Part shown: piece after piece, positions 44,411 through 55,384 of the stretch
Numbering within the stretch: position 1 is the first letter of the stretch
Layout: each line of letters begins with the position of its first letter
Source: an uncultured Paracoccaceae bacterium
Lineage (GTDB): Bacteria; Pseudomonadota; Alphaproteobacteria; Rhodobacterales; Rhodobacteraceae
Assembly: GCA_951812305.1 (NCBI GenBank)
Contig: CATOSB010000004.1
Location: forward strand, 868,001 to 932,000
DNA length: 64,000 bases
Direction of reading: 5' to 3'
Program-made: the position numbers and the translations under genes
Notes under the pieces: generated by a model
What the model was told of the DNA's origin: nothing
What the model saw: the letters and a program-made list of their open reading frames with translations, nothing else
Database searches by the model: none

Positions 44411-45625
44411 ATGACCAAGATCAAAGTCGATAATCCCATCGTCGAACTCGATGGCGATGAAATGACCCGCATCATGTGGGCATTCATCAAGGAAAAGCTG
44501 ATCCTGCCCTATCTGGACGTGGACCTTCTTTACTATGATCTCGGGATCGAAGAGCGCGACCGCACCGACGACCAGATCACCATCGACGCGGCTGAAAAGA
44601 TCAAGGAAATCGGTGTTGGCGTGAAATGCGCCACGATCACACCCGATGAGGCGCGGGTCGAAGAGTTCGGCCTGAAAAAGATGTGGCGCTCTCCAAACGG
44701 CACCATCCGCAACATCCTTGGTGGCACGATCTTTCGCGCGCCGATCATCTGCAAGAATGTCCCCCGCCTTGTCCCCGGCTGGACGCAACCCATCGTCGTC
44801 GGGCGCCATGCCTATGGCGACCAGTACCGCGCCACCGATTTCCACTTTCCCGGCCCCGGCAAGCTGACACTGAAATTCGAAGGCAACGATGGCGAGGTGA
44901 TCGAGCGCGAGGTATTCGATGCGCCAGCGTCCGGTGTCGCCATGTCGATGTATAACCTCGACGCTTCGATCTATGATTTCGCCCGCGCCTCGTTCAACTA
45001 TGCGCTGGGGCTGAAATGGCCGCTTTACCTCTCAACCAAGAACACGATCATCAAAGTCTATGACGGCCGCTTCAAAGACATCTTTCAGGAGGTGTTCGAG
45101 ACCGAGTTCAAAGAGAAATTCGAAGACGCCAAGATCTGGTACGAACACCGGCTGATCGACGATATGGTCGCCTCATCGCTGAAATGGTCCGGCGGATATG
45201 TCTGGGCATGCAAAAACTATGATGGCGACGTGCAATCCGACACAGTTGCACAGGGCTTCGGCTCTCTCGGTCTGATGACTTCGATCCTGATGACACCCGA
45301 CGGCAAGGTCGTGGAATCCGAGGCCGCGCACGGCACCGTCACCCGCCATTATCGCCAGCATCAGGACGGTCAGGCAACCTCGACCAATTCCATCGCCTCG
45401 ATCTACGCCTGGACCGGCGCGCTGAAACACCGCGCCAAGCTGGACGACAACATGCCCTTGATGAAATTCGCCGATACGCTCGAAAAGACCATCATCGATA
45501 CCGTCGAAGGTGGGCATATGACCAAGGACCTCGCCCTTCTCGTTGGCCCCGACCAAGGCTGGCTGACGACGATGGGCTTCCTGGAAATGGTCGACGAGAA
45601 CCTGAACGCTGCGCTGGCTGGCTGA
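44411..45625 (+). CDS. icd: NADP-dependent isocitrate dehydrogenase
   Basis: 404 residues, the homodimeric eukaryote-like type common in Alphaproteobacteria. It begins [23 protein letters not shown]; substrate residues are in [35 protein letters not shown] and the metal-binding [10 protein letters not shown] follow, with [13 protein letters not shown] near the cofactor. It converts isocitrate to 2-oxoglutarate in the TCA cycle. It stands alone, followed by a palindromic element. Confidence 0.96.
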   Translation: MTKIKVDNPIVELDGDEMTRIMWAFIKEKLILPYLDVDLLYYDLGIEERDRTDDQITIDAAEKIKEIGVGVKCATITPDEARVEEFGLKKMWRSPNGTIRNILGGTIFRAPIICKNVPRLVPGWTQPIVVGRHAYGDQYRATDFHFPGPGKLTLKFEGNDGEVIEREVFDAPASGVAMSMYNLDASIYDFARASFNYALGLKWPLYLSTKNTIIKVYDGRFKDIFQEVFETEFKEKFEDAKIWYEHRLIDDMVASSLKWSGGYVWACKNYDGDVQSDTVAQGFGSLGLMTSILMTPDGKVVESEAAHGTVTRHYRQHQDGQATSTNSIASIYAWTGALKHRAKLDDNMPLMKFADTLEKTIIDTVEGGHMTKDLALLVGPDQGWLTTMGFLEMVDENLNAALAG

Positions 45626-45627
45626 AG

Positions 45628-45790
45628 CCGTACCAAGCGCCTGACCGGGGGCTGGCGCTGCGAAGGCAGTGGCTCGCACTTTTATCCTGCGGCGTGCATC
45701 TTCCCTCTTTTCGGGGCACTAACCTTGCGAAAGCGCCAGACCGCCGGACCGGTCAGGCGCTTGGCACGGCGGCGAGGCTTTTGCCTCGCC
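45628..45790. repeat. long imperfect palindromic element with terminator-like hairpin
   Basis: The segment 45628-45676 pairs with 45716-45769 (outer arms CCAAGCGCCTGACCGG 45633-45648 and CCGGTCAGGCGCTTGG 45749-45764; inner arms CTGGCGCT and AGCGCCAG), giving a stem of about 45 bp with small bulges. Directly after it GGCGAGGC-TTTT-GCCTCGCC (45771-45790) forms a second hairpin. It could end icd transcription or be a mobile intergenic unit. The remaining gap to 45891 shows nothing else. Confidence 0.7.
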
Positions 45791-45891
45791 TTGATTCCGT
45801 GCCTTGGGTTCGGTGTTTCAATGTTGGCGAAGTGTCCATTTTACACGGTAAAATCTCTGCCCTATGCTCATGGTATAACAAGGAAAATACC

Positions 45892-47013
45892 ATGTCTGAC
45901 CGGCCACCGCTGACGCTTGGGATCGAAGAAGAATACCTGATTGTCGATCAGGAATCCCGCGAGCTGGTCACAGAACCCCCTGCGGATTTCGCGAAAAAAT
46001 GCGAACGCGAGCTGGGCGATCAGGTCACAGGCGAGTTCCTGCAATGCCAGCTTGAAGTCGGTACCCGCCCGCATCGCACCGTTCAGGACGGCATATCCGA
46101 GCTGCGCAGCCTTCGTGACGGGGTGAAAAAGATCGCTGCCGAATTCGGCTATGCCCCGATCGCCGCGTCCACGCACCCGTTCAGCCGCTGGCGCGACCAG
46201 CACCGCACGGAAAAAGACCGTTACGCGGGCCTCGAACACGACATGGGCCGTGTTGTGGGCCGGATGCTGATCTGCGGGATGCACATTCATGCCGGGATCG
46301 AAGACGAAGATCTGCGCATCGATCTGATGAATCAGGTCAGCTATTTCCTGCCCCATCTGCTTGCGCTGTCCGCTTCTTCCCCGTTCTGGGAAGGTGACGA
46401 TACCGGCCTCGCCTCTTACCGTCTGACCGTTTTCGACGCCATGCCGCGCACAGGGCTGCCCGACGAATTCAATTCGTTCACAGAATACCGCCGCCTCGTC
46501 GACCGATTGGTCACCGCAGGCTGCATCGAAGACGGCACCAAGATCTGGTGGGATATCCGCCCCTCCGACAAATTCCCAACCGTCGAACAGCGCGTCACCG
46601 ACATCTGTTCACGCCTTGAGGACACCGCTTGCATCGCCGCGATCTATCAATCGCTTCTGGCCTATATCTACCGCCTGAAATGCCGCAATCAACGCTGGCG
46701 GCTTTATCCGCGCACCCTGATCATGGAAAACCGCTGGCAGGCGCAACGATTTGGTGTCACTGGCAAACTGATCGACCACGGGCGTGGCGTGCTGGTGCCG
46801 ATGCCGGACCTTATCGAAGAACTCATTGACCTCGTCGGCCCGGACGCCGAAGCTCTCGATTGCAAACGCGAACTCCTGCACGCCCGCCGCATCGTGGCTG
46901 AAGGCAATTCCGCCACCCGTCAACGCGCAACCCGCGCCGCGGAAATAGAAAACGGCGTTAGCGAGGCCGAGGCGATGGTGGCCGTCGTGGACCAGTTGAT
47001 CGCGGATTTCTGA
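45892..47013 (+). CDS. carboxylate-amine ligase (YbdK/GCS2 family)
   Basis: 373 residues from ATG 45892, eight bases after AAGGAAA; the open frame upstream is the palindromic element and not coding. Family marks are TLGIEEEYLIVD at the start, GEFLQCQLEVGT, STHPFSRWRDQ, MLICGMHIHAGI and the late QRWRLYPRTLIMENRWQA. The family has weak glutamate-cysteine ligase activity in E. coli YbdK; the natural role is unresolved. Confidence 0.9.
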   Translation: MSDRPPLTLGIEEEYLIVDQESRELVTEPPADFAKKCERELGDQVTGEFLQCQLEVGTRPHRTVQDGISELRSLRDGVKKIAAEFGYAPIAASTHPFSRWRDQHRTEKDRYAGLEHDMGRVVGRMLICGMHIHAGIEDEDLRIDLMNQVSYFLPHLLALSASSPFWEGDDTGLASYRLTVFDAMPRTGLPDEFNSFTEYRRLVDRLVTAGCIEDGTKIWWDIRPSDKFPTVEQRVTDICSRLEDTACIAAIYQSLLAYIYRLKCRNQRWRLYPRTLIMENRWQAQRFGVTGKLIDHGRGVLVPMPDLIEELIDLVGPDAEALDCKRELLHARRIVAEGNSATRQRATRAAEIENGVSEAEAMVAVVDQLIADF

Positions 47014-47079
47014 AGCCTCTGGCGTTCATGCGAACATCGCGTTAAGGCGGCGGCCCGACCCCTCCAAAGGCCCGAATTC

Positions 47080-48900
47080 ATGGATCTGCGCAACATCGCC
47101 ATTATCGCCCATGTCGATCATGGCAAGACCACCCTTGTCGACGAATTGCTGCGCCAATCCGGCGCTTTCCGTGCTGGTCAGCAAGTCGCCGAACGGGCGC
47201 TTGATTCCAACGATCTGGAGCGAGAACGCGGTATAACCATTCTCGCCAAGGCCACATCCGTTGAATGGCATGGCGCGCGCATAAACATCGTCGACACCCC
47301 CGGCCACGCCGATTTTGGCGGTGAGGTGGAACGCATTCTCAGCATGGTCGACGGCGTGGTTCTATTGGTCGATGCCGCGGAAGGCCCAATGCCGCAGACC
47401 AAATTCGTGACTTCCAAGGCGCTCGCCCTCGGCCTGCGCCCGATTGTGGTTCTGAACAAGGTCGACAAGCCCGATGCCGAACCTGACCGCGCGCTAGATG
47501 AATGTTTCGACCTGTTCGCCGCTTTGGATGCAAATGAAGACCAGCTCGATTTTCCGCACCTCTATGCGTCAGGCCGCTCCGGCTGGGCCGACGCAGAACT
47601 CGACGGGCCGCGGGCCGACCTCTCTGCGCTGTTCAATCTGATCGTCAACCACGTCCCCGCCCCGAGCCAGCTTGCCCGCGTGGGCGAGGATTTCTCCATG
47701 CTCGCCACCACGCTTTCCGCCGACCCGTTCGTCGGGCGGATGCTGACCGGCCGAGTCGAAACCGGCAGTCTTAAGGTCGGCCAAACCGTCCAGGCCCTGT
47801 CCCGCGTCGGCCAGAAGATTGAGCAATTCCGCGTCACCAAAATCCGTGCCTTCCGTGGCCTGGCACAGCAGGATATCGACACAGCCAGTGCAGGCGATAT
47901 CGTCAGCCTCGCGGGCATGTCAAAGGCCACCGTGTCTGACACAATTGCCGCCCTGGCGGTGGACACGCCTATCGAAGCCCAACCCATCGATCCGCCCACG
48001 ATCTCTGTCACCTTCGGCATCAATGACAGCCCGCTTGCCGGCCGCGACGGATCAAAGGTGCAATCGCGCGTGATCCGCGACCGACTGCTTAAGGAAGCCG
48101 AATCCAACGTCGCCATTCATGTCACCGACACGCCCGGTGGCGAAGCGTTCGAGGTTGCCGGACGTGGCGAACTTCAAATGGGCGTTCTGATCGAAAACAT
48201 GCGCCGCGAGGGGTTCGAGCTTTCAATCTCTCGCCCGCAGGTTCTGTTCCGCGACATCGACGGCCAGCGCCACGAGCCCATTGAAGAGGTTACGATCGAC
48301 GTCGATGACGACTATTCCGGCGCGGTGATCGAAAAAATTACTGGTCCGCGCCGTGGTGAGATGACCGAAATGCGCCCCGCAGGTGCCGGAAAAACCCGGA
48401 TCATCGCCCATGTCCCGTCACGCGGCCTGATCGGTTATCACGGCGAGTTCCTGACGGACACACGCGGCACCGGCGTTCTGAACCGCGTCTTTCACGGCTG
48501 GGCGCCTTTCAAGGGCGCGATCCCCGGTCGCCGCGCTGGCGTGCTGATCTCGATGGATCCCGGCACATCCGTTGCTTACGCGCTCTTTAACCTTGAAGAG
48601 CGTGGCCGCATGTTCATCGGCGCGCAGGAAGCGGTCTATCAGGGCATGGTCATCGGCGAACACAGCCGCAACAATGATCTGGAAGTGAACCCGATGAAAG
48701 GCAAGAAGCTGACCAACATCCGCGCCTCTGGCAAGGACGATGCGGTTGTGCTCACCACACCGGTGCGCTTCAGCCTCGAAGAGGCCATTGCCTATATCAA
48801 CGATGATGAGTTGGTCGAAGTCACCCCGAACGTAATCCGGCTTCGCAAGCGGCACCTCGATCCGCATGAGCGCAAACGCGCTTCGCGCGCCGCAGGTTAA
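47080..48900 (+). CDS. typA: translational GTPase TypA/BipA
   Basis: 606 residues. G1 AHVDHGKT at 10-17, G2/switch RGITI, G3 [15 protein letters not shown]4 NKVDKP, then domain II (about 200-290), two EF-G-like alpha/beta domains and the BipA-specific C-terminus ending [21 protein letters not shown]. It binds ribosomes and supports 50S assembly and stress growth. Monocistronic, between the YbdK gene and a repeat element. Confidence 0.96.
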   Translation: MDLRNIAIIAHVDHGKTTLVDELLRQSGAFRAGQQVAERALDSNDLERERGITILAKATSVEWHGARINIVDTPGHADFGGEVERILSMVDGVVLLVDAAEGPMPQTKFVTSKALALGLRPIVVLNKVDKPDAEPDRALDECFDLFAALDANEDQLDFPHLYASGRSGWADAELDGPRADLSALFNLIVNHVPAPSQLARVGEDFSMLATTLSADPFVGRMLTGRVETGSLKVGQTVQALSRVGQKIEQFRVTKIRAFRGLAQQDIDTASAGDIVSLAGMSKATVSDTIAALAVDTPIEAQPIDPPTISVTFGINDSPLAGRDGSKVQSRVIRDRLLKEAESNVAIHVTDTPGGEAFEVAGRGELQMGVLIENMRREGFELSISRPQVLFRDIDGQRHEPIEEVTIDVDDDYSGAVIEKITGPRRGEMTEMRPAGAGKTRIIAHVPSRGLIGYHGEFLTDTRGTGVLNRVFHGWAPFKGAIPGRRAGVLISMDPGTSVAYALFNLEERGRMFIGAQEAVYQGMVIGEHSRNNDLEVNPMKGKKLTNIRASGKDDAVVLTTPVRFSLEEAIAYINDDELVEVTPNVIRLRKRHLDPHERKRASRAAG

Positions 48901-48914
48901 GCATACTCAAACGG

Positions 48915-49155
48915 CTGGCTTTGGCCGAATGCGGACGTCGCTTGCCTGCGCGCCAGGCGCGGAATCAAGCCGCAGGCGCCGCGCGATCGCCTGCCCGTCC
49001 CCATGGGCTGGCGATTTGGCGAGGTCGGCACACGCCGTTGAATTCGCACGGACTTGGCTGGTATAAAGCGCGTCACTGAGATGTTGCATCGCCACCCCAC
49101 GGGCAGGCAGTCGCGCGTCTTGTTTCCAGTAAAAGGTGCTTCCGCTTCGGGCCAA
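48915..49155. repeat. dispersed intergenic repeat element, copy B
   Basis: Inverted copy of the element at 6258-6490. The self-pairing arms are 48981-48999 (CGCGCGATCGCCTGCCCGT) and 49099-49117 (ACGGGCAGGCAGTCGCGCG). The ends differ more than the core blocks. It fills nearly the whole typA-DUF1330 gap; no gene is present. Confidence 0.75.
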
Positions 49156-49185
49156 CAGCCGCCGTCCTCGATCACGATTTAGACG

Positions 49186-49470
49186 CTAAATCTCTTCGAC
49201 AACAACCACTTCACGCTCCGACGCACCAACGGCGTGCTTCAACGCGGCTTGATAGGTATCAGAGTGATAAACCGCTTCCGCGGCCTCCAGACTCGGATAA
49301 CGCACCACAACGTTTCGCGGCCGATCCGGGCCCTCAAGTTGCACATACCGTCCACCGCGCGCCAGAATTTCGCCCCCGCCAGCCTTGATCGCCTCACTCG
49401 CAAGTGCCGCGTATTTGGCGTAAGCCTCCTCGTTTGTGACCTTCACCGTCGCGATCCACAATGCGCTCAT
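49186..49470 (-). CDS. DUF1330 domain protein
   Basis: 94 residues with a ferredoxin-like ABM fold: ALWIATVKVTNEEAYAKYAAL, GGGEILARGGRYVQLEGPDRPRNVVVRYPSLEAAEAVYHSDTYQ. This is the standard length and layout of DUF1330, a family without fixed function. It is three bases downstream of alaS on the same strand and probably read with it. Confidence 0.88.
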   Translation of the reverse strand: MSALWIATVKVTNEEAYAKYAALASEAIKAGGGEILARGGRYVQLEGPDRPRNVVVRYPSLEAAEAVYHSDTYQAALKHAVGASEREVVVVEEI

Positions 49471-49473
49471 AGC

Positions 49474-52137
49474 CTATCCCTCCAAAAATGCCTCTGCGGC
49501 CTTGATCGCGGCATCTGCGTTTTCGGCGCTGGCACCGCCGCCCTGCGCCATATCCGCCCGACCACCACCACCCTTGCCACCCAGTTTCGGTGTCACTGCC
49601 CGCACAATTGCGCCCGCGTCAAAGCGATCCGTCAGGTCGCCCGTCACCCCTGCCGCCACGGCAGCCTTACCACCGGTATCGGCAATAAGAAGCACGACGC
49701 CAGAACCAATCCGCGCCTTGTGATCGTCAATAATGCCCGGCAAATCCTTCCCGCTCACCCCGCTCAGAACCTGCGCCAGAAACGCGACGCCGCCGATATC
49801 CTTTGCGCCTGCTCCGCTGCCGGATCCCCCGGATGCCAACTCCCGTCGCAGCTGCGCCACTTCGTTCTGCAGCGTTTTGCGTTCATCCAACAGGGCCTTT
49901 ACACGGCTCGGAACCTCCGGACCCTGCGCCTTCAAAAGCCCAGCCGTCTCCGCAAGACTCTGATCCTGCTTTGACAGGTAGTCCAGCGCCGCTGCCCCGG
50001 TCAGCGCCTCGATCCGGCGTACACCAGCACTGGATGCACTATCGCCTAGCGTCACGAACAGGCCAATATCGCCGGTTTGGCGTACATGGGTACCCCCGCA
50101 GAGTTCAATGGAATAAGTCTTTCCATCCAGACCCTTGCCAGTCTCGGCAGTGCCCATCGACACGACCCGCACCTCGTCACCGTATTTTTCTCCAAACAGC
50201 GCCTGCGCCCCGATCTCGCGGGCATCATCCGGCGTCATGATCCGGGTTTCGACCGGTGAATTCTGCCGGATAAAAGCGTTCACCTCCGTTTCGACCTGGC
50301 GCAATTCCTCATGGCTCAACCCCTTGGAATGGCTGAAATCGAACCGCAATCGGTCGGGCGCATTCAGCGACCCACGCTGCGCCACGTGATCACCGAATGC
50401 GTTGCGCAACGCCTCGTGCAACAGGTGCGTCGCCGAGTGATTGGCGCGGATCGCGCTGCGGCGGGTATGATCGACCCGCATCGACACCGCGTCCCCGACT
50501 TTCAGTGCGCCGGTGTCCATTTTGCACGAATGGCCGAAAATCCGCCCACCAGCAAACCGCTGAACATCCGTGACATGGCCGAACACGTGATGATCCGCCA
50601 GCGACCTCAACGTGCCGTGATCCCCGACCTGACCGCCAGCCTCGCCATAAAACGGCGTTTGGTTCAGAATGACCCAACCGGTTCCGCCTTCGCCTATCTC
50701 GTCGATCAGCTTGCCATCTGCAACAATGGCCAACACCTGTCCCTCAGCGTTTTCAGTGTCATATCCCAGAAATTCTGTTGCCGCGTGTTCTTCTGCCACA
50801 TCGAACCAAATCGTCGCGTCCTTGGCTTCGCCGGAACCTGACCATGCCGCTCGCGCCTTGGATTTCTGCTCTTCCATCGCCGCCTGAAATCCGGCCACAT
50901 CCACGCCACGCTTTTTCTCGCGCAGCGCGTCCTGCGTCAGATCGAGAGGAAATCCATAAGTGTCATACAGACGAAACGCCGCCTCGCCCGGCAAGTCTGT
51001 GTCGTCGGGCAACTTGTCCAACTCATCGTCCAAAAGGCGCAATCCCCGCTCCAGCGTTTTCTTGAACCGGGTCTCCTCCAGCAGAAGCGTTTCCTCGATC
51101 AGAGCCTGCGCCTGACCGAGTTCGGGGTAAGCCTGCCCCATATTGCCAACCAATGCAGGCACCAGACGATGCATCACCGGATCCTGCGCACCCAGCAGAT
51201 GTGCGTGCCGCATCGCGCGGCGCATGATCCGGCGCAGTACATAGCCCCTGCCCTCGTTTGACGGCATCACGCCATCGGCAATCAGAAACGACGTTGAACG
51301 CAGGTGATCGGCGATCACCCGATGGTGCACATTCTGGTCGCCGTCAGGATCAACATTGGTGGCATTCGCGCTTGCCTCAATCAGCGTGCGCATGGTGTCG
51401 GTATCGTAATTGTCGTGGCTGCCCTGAAGCAGCGCACCGATCCGCTCCAACCCCATGCCCGTGTCAATCGACTGTATCTCCAGATCGATCATCGAGCCGT
51501 CTTCGAACTGCTCGTTTTGCATGAAAACGATGTTCCAGATCTCAATGAACCGGTCGCCTTCTTCCTCCGCGCTACCCGGTGGTCCACCCCAGATGTGATC
51601 GCCGTGGTCATAGAATATCTCGGTGCACGGCCCGCAGGGGCCCGTCGACCCCATCTGCCAGAAATTATCATGCGTCGCGATGCGGATGATCCGGCTTTCC
51701 GGCACACCCACTTTCTTCCAGATTTCAAAAGCTTCGTCGTCGGTGTGATAGACCGTCGTGTAAAGCCGGTCCTTCGGGATTTCGAAATCCCTGGTGATCA
51801 GTTCCCAGGCAAACGGAATCGCCTCTTTCTTGAAGTAATCGCCAAATGAAAAATTCCCAAGCATCTCGAAAAACGTATGGTGTCGCGCGGTGTAACCGAC
51901 ATTGTCCAGATCATTGTGCTTGCCACCGGCACGTACGCATTTCTGCGCCGTGGTTGCCCGAGTGTAATCGCGCTTTTCGACGCCGGTGAACAGGTTCTTG
52001 AACTGCACCATGCCGGAATTGACAAACATCAATGTCGGATCATTGCGCGGTACTAACGGTGACGACGCCACCACCTCGTGGCCATTTCGGCTGAAGTAAT
52101 CGAGGAACGTTGCGCGTATGTCGTTCAGGCTGGCCAT
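49474..52137 (-). CDS. alaS: alanyl-tRNA synthetase
   Basis: 887 residues from ATG 52137 ([15 protein letters not shown]). The frame extends 44 codons upstream without family similarity. Catalytic domain with [19 protein letters not shown] and the [19 protein letters not shown] loop, tRNA-recognition domain, editing domain with [11 protein letters not shown] and [14 protein letters not shown] zinc ligands, and a C-Ala region with a Gly/Ser-rich stretch before GGVAFLAQV. Charges tRNA-Ala and hydrolyses mischarged Ser or Gly. Confidence 0.96.
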   Translation of the reverse strand: MASLNDIRATFLDYFSRNGHEVVASSPLVPRNDPTLMFVNSGMVQFKNLFTGVEKRDYTRATTAQKCVRAGGKHNDLDNVGYTARHHTFFEMLGNFSFGDYFKKEAIPFAWELITRDFEIPKDRLYTTVYHTDDEAFEIWKKVGVPESRIIRIATHDNFWQMGSTGPCGPCTEIFYDHGDHIWGGPPGSAEEEGDRFIEIWNIVFMQNEQFEDGSMIDLEIQSIDTGMGLERIGALLQGSHDNYDTDTMRTLIEASANATNVDPDGDQNVHHRVIADHLRSTSFLIADGVMPSNEGRGYVLRRIMRRAMRHAHLLGAQDPVMHRLVPALVGNMGQAYPELGQAQALIEETLLLEETRFKKTLERGLRLLDDELDKLPDDTDLPGEAAFRLYDTYGFPLDLTQDALREKKRGVDVAGFQAAMEEQKSKARAAWSGSGEAKDATIWFDVAEEHAATEFLGYDTENAEGQVLAIVADGKLIDEIGEGGTGWVILNQTPFYGEAGGQVGDHGTLRSLADHHVFGHVTDVQRFAGGRIFGHSCKMDTGALKVGDAVSMRVDHTRRSAIRANHSATHLLHEALRNAFGDHVAQRGSLNAPDRLRFDFSHSKGLSHEELRQVETEVNAFIRQNSPVETRIMTPDDAREIGAQALFGEKYGDEVRVVSMGTAETGKGLDGKTYSIELCGGTHVRQTGDIGLFVTLGDSASSAGVRRIEALTGAAALDYLSKQDQSLAETAGLLKAQGPEVPSRVKALLDERKTLQNEVAQLRRELASGGSGSGAGAKDIGGVAFLAQVLSGVSGKDLPGIIDDHKARIGSGVVLLIADTGGKAAVAAGVTGDLTDRFDAGAIVRAVTPKLGGKGGGGRADMAQGGGASAENADAAIKAAEAFLEG

Positions 52138-52318
52138 GCTTGTCGTCCGGGAATTCAGGTTGGCTTGGGTCTTATCGCTGCGCTGCGGCGCTGTCCACCG
52201 ATTGCGCATATCCGCAAACGAGAAAGGGCACCGCCGTCGCAGCACCCTTTCCCAAGATATTCTCCGCATCGGCGTCCCGGTGCGTGGGGGTTTCAGCTGT
52301 CCCCGTCAGCGACTGAAA

Positions 52319-53404
52319 TCACGCTTCCAGCACGTCCTCGTCATCTGTTTCCGCTTCGGCGCCTTCAGGCAAATCGAAATCAAGTCCGTGGGCAGCCCGG
52401 ATCTTGTCTTCGATCTCAATCGCCGTACCGGAATTTTCCGTCAGGAAGTGTTTGGCGTTTTCGCGCCCCTGGCCGATACGCTCATCGCCATAGCTGAACC
52501 ATGACCCCGACTTTTCCACAACACCGGCCTTGACGCCGAGATCCAGCAATTCGCCGGTTTTGGAAATGCCCTCGCCATACATGATGTCGAACTCGACCTG
52601 TTTAAACGGCGGCGCGACCTTGTTCTTGACGACCTTCACGCGGGTCTGGTTGCCCACTACCTCATCGCGATCCTTGATCGCGCCGATGCGGCGGATATCC
52701 AACCGGACGGAAGAGTAGAATTTCAGCGCGTTGCCACCGGTCGTGGTTTCCGGAGAGCCGAACATTACACCAATTTTCATGCGGATCTGATTGATAAAGA
52801 TCACCATACAGTTCGACCGTGAGATCGAGCCCGTCAGTTTGCGCATGGCCTGGCTCATCAGGCGGGCGTGAACGCCGACCGAAGAGTCACCCATGTCGCC
52901 CTCAAGTTCCGAGCGCGGGGTCAGCGCGGCCACCGAATCGACGACGACCATGTTCACCGCACCCGAACGCACCAGTGTATCGGTAATCTCAAGGGCCTGT
53001 TCGCCTGTATCAGGCTGCGAAATCAGCAGTTCATCAAGATTGACACCCAACTTCTTTGCATATTGTGGATCCAAGGCGTGTTCCGCATCGACAAAGGCAC
53101 AAACGCCGCCTTTTTTTTGCTCTTCAGCCACACAATGCAGCGTAAGCGTCGTCTTGCCCGAGGATTCGGGGCCGTATATCTCGACGATACGGCCTTTTGG
53201 CAGGCCGCCGATCCCGAGCGCGATGTCGAGCCCCAGTGAACCGGTAGATGTCGATTCGATTTCAGGCAGCGCGTTGTCGCCGCCCAGTTTCATAATCGAC
53301 CCCTTGCCGAACTGCCGTTCGATCTGGGCCAGCGCGCTGTCGAGCGCCTTTTGTTTTTCGCTGTCGCGCTTGTCTGTCATGGAAAGTAATTCTGCCGTCG
53401 CCAT
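52319..53404 (-). CDS. recA: recombinase RecA
   Basis: 361 residues, start ATG 53404 with GGAGGG upstream. Walker A GPESSGKT at 78-85, [35 protein letters not shown], the L1/L2 region [27 protein letters not shown], and an acidic C-terminal tail ([15 protein letters not shown]). Filament-forming strand-exchange protein and LexA co-protease. The upstream region has an SOS box, so it is LexA controlled. Confidence 0.97.
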   Translation of the reverse strand: MATAELLSMTDKRDSEKQKALDSALAQIERQFGKGSIMKLGGDNALPEIESTSTGSLGLDIALGIGGLPKGRIVEIYGPESSGKTTLTLHCVAEEQKKGGVCAFVDAEHALDPQYAKKLGVNLDELLISQPDTGEQALEITDTLVRSGAVNMVVVDSVAALTPRSELEGDMGDSSVGVHARLMSQAMRKLTGSISRSNCMVIFINQIRMKIGVMFGSPETTTGGNALKFYSSVRLDIRRIGAIKDRDEVVGNQTRVKVVKNKVAPPFKQVEFDIMYGEGISKTGELLDLGVKAGVVEKSGSWFSYGDERIGQGRENAKHFLTENSGTAIEIEDKIRAAHGLDFDLPEGAEAETDDEDVLEA

Positions 53405-53458
53405 CGGGTGTTGCCCTCCTTATCACACAGCCAATGCACATCGGCAATCGCTGCTCAT

Positions 53459-53473
53459 GTTCGCCTCTTGTTC
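53459..53473. promoter_or_regulatory. LexA (SOS) box of recA
   Basis: GTTC-GCCTCTT-GTTC fits the alphaproteobacterial LexA direct repeat GTTC-N7-GTTC exactly. The second GTTC also begins an inverted repeat GTTCTCAT...ATGAGAAC (53470-53492). On the minus strand a possible TTGAAA/CATAAG promoter overlaps it, 55-105 bases before the recA start. Confidence 0.85.
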
Positions 53474-54219
53474 TCATGTTGCTTATGAGAACATTTAGCG
53501 TACATTTCAACTAAAATTTTCACAAGTTCAGTTTTGGGCAGGATGGTTAAATCTTGGTTTACGCCGCTTCGGATAAATAAGAAATTTTCAGACCAGCGCA
53601 AAAAACCTTTGGTATCAAGCTATTGCATTTGCTGCTGAACGGTCTCTGTCAGTTGGTTCAGCGAAAAAGGTTTCGGCAAAAACACTGAATTCGGGATTTT
53701 CGACCTGTTGTGACGCAGACTGTCCTCGGCATAGCCGGACACAAAGACGACTTTCACATCAGGGCGCTTTTGCAACGCCTTGGAAACCCAACTCGGCCCG
53801 TCCAGCCCGGGCATGACGACGTCGGTGACAAAGACGTCGAATTTAAGCTCTCTGTCCTCCAGTTTCTCCAACGCCTCCTCGGCGCATTCCGCCTCAATCA
53901 CGGAATATCCCCTAAGTTTCAGGGCGCGGCTGGCGAATGCGCGCACGGGCGCCTCGTCTTCCACCAGTAAAACGACGCCGCCATCCAATGACGCCTTCGA
54001 TTTTTCCGGTGACGATTCGGTCACTGCCGGTTCCGTTTCGACGACGTTGCTGGCAGGAAAATACATCGTAAAAACAGACCCATTTGAAACGACACTGTCG
54101 GCGAAAATGTAGCCTCCAGATTGCTTTACAATGCCGTAAGCCATTGAAAGCCCAAGCCCGGTTCCCTCCCCCAGCCTTTTTGTTGAATAAAATGGCTCGA
54201 AGATCTTCGGCAGCTTATA

Positions 54220-55384
54220 CCAAGGGTTATTCAATCTGACCGACTTTCGCCCAGTTGCGGCTTGCGATGGATGTGATGGTTTGCGGTCTTGCGATGAGGT
54301 TGTTCCAGGCCTCGCACCCCGCGTCGAGAATCGCGTCATATGTGTCGAACGTCCGGTTTGCGAGCCATGTCTGGCGGAGATATTGCCAAATGTTTTCGGT
54401 TGGATTCAGCTCTGGTGATTTGGGCGGCAGAAACATGAGCGACAGGTTTTGCGGGATTTCCAGAGCGGATGTCGTGTGCCAGCCGGCTTGGTCCATGAGG
54501 ATGACGGCGTGGGCGCCATCGGAGACAATTTTGCTGATTTCTTCCAGGTGGCGCTGCATCGCATAGGTGTCGGCTGCTGGCATCATGATCGCCGCGCCGG
54601 TGCCGCGTTCGGGGCAGATGGCGCCAAAAAGATACGCATTTTGGTAACGCTGATCGGCGGGCTGGCGGGGCCGTGTGCCCTTGCGTGCCCACTGGCGGAC
54701 GCGGGTGTTCTTCTGACCGAGACGCATCTCGTCCTGGAACCAGATTTCGACGGGTTTGTCCGGCGGCACCCCCTGAAGCGTCTCCTTCAGATTGTCGCCG
54801 AAGTTTTTTTGAAATCCTCAATGACCTGCACGTCCTGCCCCGGGTGCTGAGGGCGTGCGCTGATGTGGGAAAAGCCCAGATTGTGCAGAATCTGCCCCAC
54901 ATGGCGCTCGTGATAGTCGACGCCAAAACGCGCCTTGATCACATTCTTCAAATCGACCCGCCGCCAGCGGACGACACCGTCCTTTTCAGGATCAGGACCG
55001 GTCTCGACAAGAGCCGCCAGTTCATCCAGTTGCGCATTGTCAAGGCGGGATCGCGAGCCTCCTCGCTGCCGATCCAGCAGCCCCGCTGGACCATCAGCGT
55101 TGAAACGGAGCACCCAGTCCCTGAGCGTTTGCCGGTCCATCCCGCCAATGCGGGCCGCAGCCCCACGCGACATGCCATCGGCGATAGCGGCAAGCGACAA
55201 AAGCCGTCGGCTCTGCCGGGCATCAGAACTCTCTGCGGCAAGCTTGCGCAGATCATTGGCGGTAAAATCGGCTCGCATCGGTATCCTGGCTGGCATCGGT
55301 GGTCTCCTTTGCCAATCTTGAATCACCTCAGCACCTCAGGCGGTACCCAAAATCCATAGCTGAGTCATTTTGAAGCACCCTTGG
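54220..55384 (-). mobile_element. IS630-family element c, in cckA
   Basis: Ends CCAAGGGTT and (inverted) CCAAGGGTG next to TA duplications (54218-54219 and 55385-55386). It is about 1,165 bp and belongs to the same subgroup as element b at 26 kb (similar ends and transposase). Removing it restores the cckA frame. Confidence 0.9.
54227..55296 (-). pseudogene. IS630 transposase c, two frames (-1 shift)
   Basis: The first frame starts at ATG 55296 (MPARIPMRADFTANDL) after GGAGACC and ends soon after KKTSATI; the second frame (to 54227) carries the DDE core (IWFQDEMRLG, LMDQAGWH, PPKSPELNPTENIW). They join as KKNFGDNLKETLQG by a -1 shift at a run of seven A near 54810. The related element b has eight A there and one frame. 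Either programmed frameshifting or a one-base loss. Confidence 0.8.

Noticed and set aside
52138..52269. 44-codon extension of alaS
   Set aside because: The AlaRS family begins at the [15 protein letters not shown] position; the upstream codons look like noncoding translation.
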